A DNA stretch of 64,000 bases. Source: Rhynchopus sp. YZ270_cl-10 (Eukaryota > Euglenozoa > Diplonemea > Diplonemida > Diplonemidae). How positions within the stretch are numbered: the first letter of the stretch is position 1; the number at the start of each line of letters is the position of its first letter. A program made the translations under genes and the position numbers. The DNA is taken from NCBI GenBank assembly GCA_964035575.1, contig OZ037850.1:248001-312000 (forward strand), written 5' to 3'. The notes under the pieces were generated by a model. That model made no database searches. It was not told where the DNA came from and saw only the letters and a program-made list of their open reading frames with translations. Shown one piece after another: positions 54,475 through 63,818 of this stretch.

Positions 54475-54725
54475 CTCGCGTTTGCGACCAGGCCGAAACG
54501 AAAAAATTTAATTCACAGCAAACAGGTGTGAGGGAGAAGAAAAGAAAGTGAACAAAAACGAAAAAACAATGTTTTTCTGAAATGTGATGTTGTTGGGGTG
54601 GGGAGAATAAAACAGTTCCAGAAAAGCTCCTGCGTCGGTTTTCTTTTGGTTAAAAAAATCACTCAGTAAAAAAAAGAACTTTTTCATCACTCCCCTCAAA
54701 CACTGCCAAAACGAAGAAGGACAGG

Positions 54726-55032
54726 ATGTATGACACTTACGGATACCAAGTCTCAGCGGGTATGAGAAGCAAGGAGGTGTACAAGAAGAAATGGGACGAG
54801 TTCTTGCGGTTTTCAAACCTCGAGCGACTTGGTCCGCTTTGTATTGACACGGACCTCGACACCCCGACATGTACTGGCTTTTGAGAAAGGCAGTCGGTTC
54901 CTCGGTAGATTGCGTGCAAGTGAGGGAATATCCATCTGCTTGGAAGACGTCAAAACACCAAACATAGTATTTCGCGACATAAAGGGCAGATCAAATACTC
55001 ACTGCCTTACATTCTCGGTTACAATTGAGTGA
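54726..55032 (+). pseudogene. Crypton-like tyrosine recombinase remnant
   Basis: The first frame (ATG 54726) gives SAGMRSKEVYKKKWDEFLRF, closely similar to SAGLRSKEVYAKRWAEFMSW of the 2444 gene. A second frame a little downstream gives FLGRLRASEGISICLEDVK, matching the FMGGLRAAE...LTDV start of the catalytic domain. Most of the region between is missing and the rest of the catalytic domain is absent. This is a decayed relative of the intact-ended element at 2277-3395. Confidence 0.65.
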
Positions 55033-55082
55033 CACAAAGGGCATATAATCTGCAAAATTGCACGAGTTTTATTTCACTGAGT

Positions 55083-55485
55083 TGGTGCTTCCCGGGGGGT
55101 ATGCATTTCACAAATTTTCAATTCAATTCACAACTATTCACAACTTTTCACAACTTTTCACTACCCTTTTTTCTCTCGTTCGTCGCACATCACACAGTAC
55201 ACAGTACACAGGTACACTGGTACACCACATCACGTTCTATCTTGTGAATCCCAGCGTGCCCCTCAATGGGTGGGTCACCACCCGCCCAAAAAAAAAAAAG
55301 CACACACAAAAAAAAAAAAAAATCAATTCACAACTTTTCACATTTGTTTTTACAACTTTTCACAATTTGTCACCACTTTTCGCCAGCCTTCACAATTTTG
55401 TAGCAGTTTTCGTGTTGTGAAAATTTGTGAAAACTTGTCACATTTTGTGAAAATTTGTGAAATGCACACCCCCCGGGAAGCACCA
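55083..55485. mobile_element. 403-bp inverted-repeat element inserted after the recombinase remnant
   Basis: Ends TGGTGCTTCCCGGGGGGT and complement, then GCATTTCACAAATTTTCA arms. TGAGT is duplicated on both sides (55078-55082 and 55486-55490). The interior is rich in CACAACTTTTCA-type repeats. Confidence 0.75.
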
Positions 55486-55514
55486 TGAGTTAGATAATTA
55501 TTATCTCATGAAAT

Positions 55515-55706
55515 AAAGTGAACATTATTTCACGAGGTGGTGGGTGACTCAAACTGGGGCTCAACTTCACGAAGCGAGTGGAGTTCAGCATTTTGATTTC
55601 ATGAGTGAAGTGAGTGTAATCATAAAAGTGATGTCACGAGCGATAGCGAGTGGGTATCACGTATTCCAGTTTGTGAATCACCCATCAGTTAAATAATGTT
55701 CACTTT
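55515..55706. mobile_element. 192-bp inverted-repeat element
   Basis: AAAGTGAACATTATTT and complement at the ends; GGTGGGTGACTCAAACTGG opposite CCAGTTTGTGAATCACCC inside. Confidence 0.6.
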
Positions 55707-55849
55707 AGTTTTCGATACGTAATTTTATACCACGCGTGAAAAACGTAAACAGGTGAAAAAGTGAGTGAAATAAGATTCGTTTTATTTCACGTTTTATTTC
55801 ACGCAAATCGTGAAGGATTGGGTGGGGGAGTGAAATAAAAGATCACGGA

Positions 55850-56021
55850 GTGATCTGAAGGACACGACGTGTTCTTCCCTGGGCTCGTTCGCTCCTGAAA
55901 GTCTGTTGAAACGGAGGAAATCGTCCCATGTTTTCCTGTACTGCACACCACTGTTCATGTCGTCGAACAAGTTGTCATATGCATCCTCCATCTCCGCAAA
56001 CTTGCGCGTGGGTTTAGGCAT
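55850..56021 (-). pseudogene. Second tyrosine recombinase remnant (N-terminal part)
   Basis: ATG at 56019-56021. The frame contains NSGVQYRKTWDDFLRFNRL and EPREEHVVSF, matching the core-binding region of the 2444 recombinase (…YAKRWAEFMSWSKL…LREEHFVLYF). Only the first 55 residues or so are present and no catalytic domain follows. Confidence 0.6.
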
Positions 56022-56149
56022 GTGTGTAAGAGGCAATAAATAATCTGTAATTTGAAGTGTGGTGGTGTGAGGGGTGGAGCGTGGGCTCAACGTTCCACTG
56101 TTTACACCTATAAATACGTTTTTCACTTGTGGAATAAAATTACATATTC

Positions 56150-56294
56150 AGTGAAATAAGAACATTTTCTTGCACTTGCCACTAAAAAGGCACCCTCGTG
56201 ACTCTCTCACTCTTATTCCCCTCGCTTCGCTCGGGAAATAACGCACTCGGGCACCTTTTTAGTGGCGCGTGAAATAAAATAGTTCTTATTTCAC
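56150..56294. repeat. 145-bp foldback next to the second remnant
   Basis: AGTGAAATAAGAAC and CCACTAAAAAGG at the left, complements at the right (CCTTTTTAGTGG, GTTCTTATTTCACT). Confidence 0.65.
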
Positions 56295-57020
56295 TCGAAT
56301 AAATAGTTATTATCTCACGGGCAATAATGTTGTGCTGCGTTTTCGAAATTCCTACAGTATATTTGACAAATGATGTATGACCACCTAGTACGGGGCGTCA
56401 AGGTTGGGTATGGTGAACAGTTCCTCGAAGTCCTATGACTGCAACCCTTTTGGTTGCATGCGCAGATCTCCTCCACATTGCTTTTGCGCCTACTCTCGGC
56501 ATGGGTTTTGTTTTGTTCTTTGTGTGCGGAGATAATGTCTACTGTATTTTGTGTAATCTCCAGGAAGGAATTTCGAAAACGCGGCCAAACATTATTACAC
56601 AAGTGAGATAAAAAATTGTTGGCTCTCTCTCTGTTGTTTTGGCTTTTGTTTTTTTGTCTATTTGTGACGAGGCCTGGAACACCTGAACATAGGCATATCT
56701 GGAAAATCTATCTGAGGTGTGGCAAATTAAATATATTCAAGCGTGTGGTTGAGGCGCACCTAAACATAAGTAAGTGCCAAGTCTGAACATTTATTTTCAG
56801 AGGCCTTAGTGAGGCTGTTTCGGCCTCGTTGCATTGTATCATGATGTAATAAGGTTCACATACTTTCGATTCAAAGAAGAGAAAGCACACAAGAAAATAA
56901 AATGCTGCAAACCACTGGGTGTGTTGTTTGCATCTACACAAGTAACTGAAAGTTAAACATTTACATACCTTGTCTTCCCCGTAGCCTCCGCCTTCGCTGC
57001 TGTCAAGCTGCCTTCTCTTG
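56295..57020. other. Spacer before the 7-bp array
   Basis: No gene or named repeat was recognised. Confidence 0.4.
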
Positions 57021-57468
57021 GTACCCAGTACCCAGTACCCAGTACCCAGTACCCAGTACCCAGTACCCAGTACCCAGTACCCAGTACCCAGTACCCAGTA
57101 CCCAGTACCCAGTACCCAGTACCCAGTACCCAGTACCCAGTACCCAGTACCCAGTACCCAGTACCCAGTACCCAGTACCCAGTACCCAGTACCCAGTACC
57201 CAGTACCCAGTACCCAGTACCCAGTACCCAGTACCCAGTACCCAGTACCCAGTACCCAGTACCCAGTACCCAGTACCCAGTACCCAGTACCCAGTACCCA
57301 GTACCCAGTACCCAGTACCCAGTACCCAGTACCCAGTACCCAGTACCCAGTACCCAGTACACAGTACACAGTACCCAGTACCCAGTACCCAGTACCCAGT
57401 ACCCAGTACCCAGTACCCAGTACCCAGTACCCAGTACCCAGTACCCAGTACCCAGTACCCAGTACCCA
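57021..57468 (+). repeat. Tandem array of 7-bp unit GTACCCA, 64 units
   Basis: 448 bp with the 7-bp period kept throughout; only two adjacent units differ (AGTACAC, near 57357-57370). All frames are open and give heptapeptide repeats such as GYWVLGT, which follows from the period rather than coding. GTAC palindromes occur every 7 bp. Confidence 0.9.
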
Positions 57469-57599
57469 AATTGGTCGCCCCCTGGTTGGTCGAGAACCTA
57501 AAAATGCAAAAAAACGCAAAATTCATGTGTTTTGACCATGTCTGGGTACACCAAATACACACCTCTGAACAAGCCTATACCCAGTAGTAGGCAACAAGC

Positions 57600-58370
57600 G
57601 CTATTTTTTGACCAAGAAAAAAAAAATCCCCCAAAAATTGGGTGTAGTAGGTCATAAAATGGCCCAAAAAATCCAAAGAAAACCTCAGATTGACCAAACA
57701 ATGAAAAAAATTTTCAAGTCAAATTTTCAGCCAAAATACGGCTATTTTGGTTATACCATGTGTACTGTAGTGGCTATACAAGGCGATTTTCGGCCAAAAA
57801 AAATTTTTTTGGCCAAAAAAAAATTTTTTTTTTCGGCCCAAAAAAAAAATTTTTTTTTTTTTTTGGGTCCGACTGTCGGACCCCAGAGTCCGACAGACGG
57901 ACTCCAGAGTCCGTCTGTCGGACCCCTGAGTCCGACTGTCGGACTCAGGGGGTCCGACTGTCGGACTCAGGGGGTAAGTCCGTTATTTACACACTCCAAG
58001 CACGACAGACCGCACCGTGCGGAGGAAAAAAAAAAAAAGTACTTTTTTTCCCGTCAAAAATTGTACGGAGAGAAAAAATAAAAAGTACTTTTTTTTTTTC
58101 TGTACAAAAAATTTAGAACACTGGAAAAAAAAAAAGTACTTTTTATTTTTTTTCTCCGTACAATTTTTGACGGGAAAAAAAAAAGTACTTTTTTTTTTTT
58201 TTCCTCCGTACAATTTTTGCACAGAAAAAAAAAAAGTACTTTTTTTTCTTCAAGTACTTTTTTTTTTGGAAAAGTACTTTACTTTTGGGCAAAGTACTTT
58301 TCCGATCCGTGAGAAGAAGAAGAAGAAGAAGTGGAAAACGGAACACGGGGTGGACCCAGGGCACTATTAA
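57600..58370. repeat. Palindrome-rich repeat locus related to 52440-52800
   Basis: GTCCGACTGTCGGAC units at 57868-57973, then GCACGACAGACCGCACCGTGC, then many AAAGTACTTTT and TTGTACGGAG/CTCCGTACAA blocks to 58290. Order and orientation are reversed relative to 52440-52690. Confidence 0.7.
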
Positions 58371-60177
58371 AAGAAAAAAAATAGCTTAGTAAGAAGGTGA
58401 CCAGGCCTCGTTGTGCTTGGTTACATAAAATGAGAGGCAAGTGATAACGCCTCGCCGTTCATCGGCGGACGCAGGCACTGAAAAGAAAGAAATAATAAAC
58501 CAATTACACTACTCCATGTGACGTTCACAGAGAAGGCAACCACAATGGGTTTTGGACCTAAACAGAGCAAATCACACGGGAGCAGCAGAGCAAAAAAAAA
58601 AAAAGGGAAACGAGTGTGCTGCATTAAAAAGAGGGAGAGAGGGAGAGGGAGCGAAAGATCGTTACCTTACCAGATTTTTTTTTTTTTTGATTGACAACTC
58701 GCATAAAAAAATGATTAAGATACTATTTTCAATCGAAAGATAGAGTTTTTTGTCCACCAGCGTTGTCTCCTCTTTTTTTGAATAATCCTTTGTTTTTTTT
58801 GCAAATAAAAAATAGGGCCCAGCCCCTCTCGCATAAAGATATTGCATGATGAAGTGGTTTTTTTTTTTTGGTGCTAGTTTTTCTAAACTAGCTTTCCTTT
58901 GTTCTAACCCCTCCCCCCTCCTCCCCTCCTCCCCCCATCAAAAAGCTAAGACGCCATCTCCTCATGAATGGCGCTGTAACTGATGTAGGAGGGCTTTTGT
59001 GTGTCTTCTTTACAATATTTTAAAAGAAGCACGTAACTGGTTATGAGAGGGAAGGCACAATGACGCAATTACTCAATTGAACGCCGTGTGTTTTGTTTTT
59101 ATATGAAAACTTGGTTGTTTTAGTAGACACCTGAAGATGAACTCCACTATACTACACGCTTCTAAGTTTTTATATTTTTGCCTTTCTGTTGAAAAGACAA
59201 ATCACCCACCCGCTTCTAATACCCAAATGTCCCCTTAATCCATTTTCTGGATTTGGGATAGGGTTACAAAAAGTATAAAAAATGGAAACCCCTTTTATGT
59301 TACTGTCCATAACCTTTGAAAGACAACTGTGCTGCACTACACACAGACACCTTAATTCGCAATCGTTACAAAAAAAATATAAGAAAATCGAAGAAAAAAA
59401 TTTTCTGGAAAAAAAAAAAAAACAAACAAACAAACAAACATGAACTATATGCCGTTCTTTCTTTGAAATAGGGAAGGTCGGCTGTGTGTGTGGTTTTTTT
59501 TGTATTGACAAAGCTCACTAACGAAGCAGGTTCTGTACACACACAATGTTTCTTTTATAAAAATCGTGGAGGTGTGTCACTGTCGTGAAAAAAGGGGGCG
59601 GTGATAGAGCTTATGTGTGTTATGTATTGCAACCGAACTGCGGGAAAAGAATGAAAATACCTTTTTTTCCTCGAACAAAAGATGAACACTTAGAAGGAAC
59701 ACAAATCTTTACAAAAAAAAAATACCTAGAGTTGTCTCAGGAGAAAAGAAAGCAATAAACGTGCTTCTTTGGGGGTGTAGGAGGAAAGCCCAGCAAGATG
59801 CCAAGAGGGATGGTGGATGAGGGAGAGAATGGCGATTACACTGCGGGATCATAATGACATTACGAGCGGCAAAAAACGGGGTGAAAAAACGTGCGGTACT
59901 ACCTCGTCATCGAGGTCCTCGTGATTACTACGTCATGACACCTCGTAATGTCCTTACGAGTCCACCGTGTACTTATCGAATAATGTGTTTGGAAGAGGAG
60001 GGAGGGTGGTTTTTATGTGTGTGTGTGTGCTTTTCGCGCGCTTCTTTTTTGGACCATGCAAAAAAAAACAAAAAAAAAGAAGAAGAAAAAAAAGGGTCAA
60101 AAAGAACCCCCCAACTTGAGAGACAAATGTACCTCTCAAATCATATTTCCCCCACAAGGTCTGAATTTGACCTTATT
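58371..60177. other. Intergenic region
   Basis: HP-B (58392-58424), HP-D (58437-58482), HP-A (59121-59150) and an HP-E-like copy (59503-59549). A small foldback with GACATTACGAG/CTCGTAATGTC arms is at 59856-59953. No gene was seen. Confidence 0.5.
58392..58482 (+). repeat. HP-B followed by HP-D, best-paired copies
   Basis: HP-B here has ACCAGGC...GCTTGGT instead of CTAAGC...GCTTAG: both arms changed and pairing kept. HP-D reads AGTGATAACGCCTCGCCG, TTCAT, CGGCGGACGCAGGCACT, with a perfect GCCG/CGGC inner stem. The order HP-B then HP-D is as at 47916-48006. Confidence 0.7.
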
Positions 60178-61058
60178 TCACACCCGCATGTCCGCCTTCG
60201 CAAATCTCACCTGAGTGATGTGATGGGAGTATGGAGTGGAGATGGATAGAAATGGTAGTCGAAAAACGCCTTTGGAGAAGAGAACCACATACCTTCATTG
60301 ACCCTCTCGCCGGACCAGTCCTGGCGTCGGCAAAGTTCTGCACCACGGTCTGTGCGTCGCTTGCACTGCCACCACTCAGCCATGCCTTGTCGTTGCGACG
60401 CTTCACCTTGGAAAACCCATACCTGCATTGTTATGTTGAATAATTGGTGCCACGCAGTCACCCTAAGCATTTTTAACATGATACCATTACACACGGCCGT
60501 ATTCTCGGAATTACCCCCCAAAAAAAACTCATTCATGTTAAAGTGTCATTTTCACATACGGAGCAAACATCGCCACGAGGTCTGTCTCAAGCATGGCAGG
60601 GTCCAGGTTCGAGACGTACAGCGTTGTCACGGGGAGTGGGCTGCCTCCGCCACGCGCCTGCGAGGCTTGCTGGCTCTGTGGGAGCGCGACGGACTCGAGG
60701 GGCTGGGTGTTGTACTGGGACTGCGGCGAGGCTGCGGGGAGGAGCTGGCGGTGTGGGACGGGCGCAACGGGCGCGACTGGCGCAACGAGCTGCGGGTGTT
60801 GCTGCTGCTGCTGCTGTTGCTGTTGCTGCTGCAACATGGGGTGGAGGGGCTGCGTCGTCTGTGTGGGTGCGTGGTGGGCGGGGTGCGGTGCGTGCGCTTG
60901 CGGCTGCGCCACCAACATCTGCGCATGTCCGGGGTGGTGCTGGTGCTGCAGCATCGGCCGCTGTGGGAGAAGTTGCTGTGGCGGGGGCGACTGCTGCATG
61001 GGGAGCTGTTGTTGCTGTTGCTGCTGTTGTTGTTGTTGTTGTTGTTGTTGCTGTTGTT

Positions 61059-61089
<31 letters not shown>

Positions 61090-61611
61090 TGGGTGCGGGG
61101 GCATCTGAAGCGGAGGTGTAAGGGGAAGCTGCTGCTGCTGCGGCAATGCCTGCTGTGGAGGTGAGATGACCTGCGAGAGCTGCGCCTGCAGAGGGGGCTG
61201 CATCCACTGCCCCTGCCCCTGCACGCTGGCCGTACCGTTCACCTTGGCGCCATTTGCACTGTTCGTGGTGCTAGCATGGTGCAGACCCTCCAAATCGTCG
61301 TCAGAGCTTTTACGTCTCAACACAACAGTCTTCTCCGCATTGTGGTTCCTGCTCTGCTTCCTCGAAAACGCAACGTTCAGCTCAAACCCCTCCCACTTCA
61401 AGCCCTTTGTATGCTGGATTGCGTACGAGGCTTGTGCCCGACTATCAAAAATAATAAAAGCAATCGGCCCCTTCACATGCGTCATCAGCTGCCCACTGCT
61501 AAACCCTGGGAACGTCCCAAACAGAAAGAACACCTCTCTGGCAGTGATGTCCTTAGGCAGGTTGTCAATAAAGACAGTCGTGATCTCATCCTCTTCCCAA
61601 CCTGCCAACAT
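60178..61611 (-). CDS. Two-RRM RNA-binding protein with long glutamine tracts
   Basis: Three exons: 60560-61611, 60293-60422 and 60178-60210, donors GTATGTG, giving 404 aa. RRM1 (about residues 10-92) has VFIDNLP as RNP2 and GPIAFIIF as RNP1. A low-complexity middle follows with a run of about 30 glutamines (61012-61092) and a second of 11, plus Pro and His. RRM2 starts TTLYVSNLDPAM and is completed only by splicing (MFAPYGFSKVKRR..., then VRFAKADMRV). The arrangement and RRM1 resemble RBPMS/couch potato and fungal Whi3/Scw1 proteins, which bind mRNAs and control their translation or localisation. Glutamine-rich segments in such proteins promote condensation. An acceptor TTTTCTTCTTCTTAG (AG 61675-61676) precedes the ATG by 64 bases. 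The start at 61611 is the first ATG after it. Confidence 0.88.
61012..61092. repeat. CAG/CAA (plus strand CTG/TTG) repeat in the RRM gene
   Basis: About 27-30 consecutive glutamine codons, mixed CAG and CAA, which makes slippage slower than a pure CAG run. Confidence 0.8.
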
Positions 61612-62259
61612 CGCGAAGTGTGGAAAGACTGTGTTGCACGAGGCCTCCTAAGATGTCTCTAGTGCACAAAAGAACTAAGAAGAAGAAAAAAAAGGAACCG
61701 AAGCGAGAGAGAAAGAGGTTAGAAACTCAAGCAAAAAATAAACTCCTTTTTTTCGCAGGGGGGGAAAAAAGAAACCTGTTGTTTTTTGTGGTCATTATTT
61801 TTGGGGTGTTTGATAAAAGAAAAATATCCATTTATTTGACACTTCGTTAAATAGAGGACCGCGTCCTTCCACTGCCTTTTTTTAAAGGGAGTTTCTGAGA
61901 CAAGGTCAACAAAGATAAGTTAGAAAAATAGGGGAGTAACGCTGAAGACTTTGAGCACATCATATGCACATGCATGCGTTGATATGGTTATCCATACTGA
62001 TGTTGGGAATGCCAAACAACCCAGGCATTCTCCTCCTGGCATTAGCACACCCCACATAAGCTACGCACACGGTACAATATGCTGCAAAAAAAAGGCATTC
62101 CAGCTTCTCCTTCCCCCTTGACCCAGTTGTCCTCCAAACTGCCCCCTCCCGCAACCCCCCACAAAATCTTCAACAATTGAATTTTGTGCAAAACGTCCGC
62201 GACACATCGACGTGCAACAACCCTCATTCGTTCCACCCATCCCATATCGACATCTCCAT
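61612..62259. other. Spacer between RRM and LOG genes
   Basis: RRM leader and acceptor, then AT-rich DNA and the LOG 3' flank. No other feature was recognised. Confidence 0.5.
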
Positions 62260-63572
62260 TTACTCTGCAGCAGCGCTAACCACGTCAACAGCGTCTGGCC
62301 AGATGTCTGCGACAGTTCCGTCATCAAATTTGACGGAGGCGAGTGTCCCGGAGACAAGCCCAGGGACCTGTTTGACAGTCCCTTCGGAGCCTGAGGGAAT
62401 GGAACGAACGTTTTCTGTGGGAACAATGGTCAGGTCGTGTGTGAGACGAACCCGCTGCCCAATTGTCGTACTGTTCGTCGAGCATCCATTGGAGGATTCG
62501 AGTGAGTTGCTTGCAAAGCTTGTGTAGTTCACCTCATCAATGCCGTGGTGGTGGTTAACCGGACCCGCCAGGGCATGCGCTGAAGCGGCCTGCCAGTCAC
62601 TGGAGGGGATCGGCTTCTTGCCAAAGGTGCCGCGGTTGATCTGTGATTTGTCGACCGTGTATGGTTTGTAAGATTCGATGAAGTCGCACGCAACCTTGAC
62701 GTCCTTTGTGACAATGAAGGAGCTGCGGAGCCCATCGGAAACAAAGCCGCCGTCAATCATGTTGTTAATGAACATCTCGAGGTGGTCGTAGAAGCCGTTG
62801 GTGTTCAGCAGCACGGAGGGCTTCTCGTGGAAGCCGAGCTGACGCCAGGAGAGCACCTCCATGGCCTCCTCCAACGTACCAAGGCCGCCGGGAAGACTGA
62901 TGAAGGCGTCTGCAGTCTCGTAAAGGCCACGCTTGCGGTCAGGCATCGTGCTCGCAACCTCCATCCCCCGATGGTACGCATGGCTGAAGTCCACAAAGCG
63001 ATCCAAGATCACAATGTCCACCAGCCCGCCCCCATCCTTCGCGCCATCAATGGCAGCACCCATCAGACCTGTCGCACTCCCTCCGTTGACCTGTACCCAA
63101 CCACGACTCGCAATTTCCTTTCCCAACGCACGCCCGATTTCGACATATGACTCGTCAATTTGGGTCTGAATGAGGTAGAAAAATATGCGAAGCTAGCATT
63201 AATGAGAAAGAAACGTTGTCAGACGCAAGCCTTATGCCGAGTCTTAAAAAAGTTGGAGTGCAGAACAAATGTGGGAGAAGGCCCGACGGGGCTGTACCCT
63301 GGGTTGTTGGGATGAAGGGTACATAGAACAGGTGTTAATGCTGTCTAAAATGATGAGTTGGACACATCAAGCATGCCGAAAACATAGTCTAATCATACCG
63401 ATGAGCTAGCGTACACTGCAACAGTCCCGATCTTGTCCGGCAGTGCCATAAACTTCTGAGGCTTGCGGCGCTGTGCGTTCACGATGCACTTCACCACTGC
63501 CGCACAGGACACAGCCCCCACCAGCAGGGAGGGAAGGTGCACACCACTTCCGGAACCCATTTGTATTTGCAT
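62260..63572 (-). CDS. LOG: LOG-family nucleotide phosphoribohydrolase with anchor and C-terminal extension
   Basis: Exons 63399-63572 (58 codons) and 62260-63165 (301 codons plus TAA), intron 63166-63398 with donor GTATGA and acceptor TTCAG, 359 aa. The core runs from IGTVAVYASSS, joined by splicing to TQIDESYVEIGRALG, through VNGGSATGLMGA to the signature PGGLGTLEE. Together these are the Rossmann-like LOG/lysine-decarboxylase-like fold. LOG enzymes release free base from nucleoside monophosphates; in plants and some microbes this activates cytokinins. Residues about 13-32 (LPSLLVGAVSCAAVVKCIV) form an N-terminal hydrophobic segment, unusual for LOG. The last 65 residues (GQRVRLTHDL...GSEGTVKQV...VKFDDGTVADIWP) look like a small SH3/KOW-like barrel. 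The acceptor (AG 63585-63586) lies only 13 bases before the ATG. Confidence 0.88.
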
Positions 63573-63818
63573 TGTGTGGGGTAGCTGACAAAAAAGGAAT
63601 GTGAAGGAATGGGGAAAGAAGGTGTCAGCGATAAAAGGTAGTAGGTGCATGTAGGGTAACTGGTGATGATCCCAGTGCACTTCGGATGAAGTGCACGGCA
63701 ATCAAAGTGGAAAAGACTAAAAAACTGAAAAAGGAAAGGAAAAAAGGAACTAAAAAACTGGAATGCACGCAATACGCACTCAACTCAAACACAAAGAAAC
63801 TCAAGGTACACAGTCGTC
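63573..63818. other. LOG leader and spacer
   Basis: Contains a long pyrimidine tract (minus strand) ending GTCAG just before the LOG ATG. Nothing else was seen. Confidence 0.5.

Noticed and set aside
56708-57587. Long open frames (up to 284 codons) over the GTACCCA array
   Set aside because: The 7-bp period gives the same heptapeptide repeat in all frames of a strand; flanks show no gene-like sequence.
60543-61207. Long Ala-, Gly-, Cys- or Leu-rich frames opposite or out of phase with the RRM gene
   Set aside because: They are shadows of the CAG/CAA repeat and GC-rich exon; only the minus-strand frame has RRM motifs and fitting splice sites.
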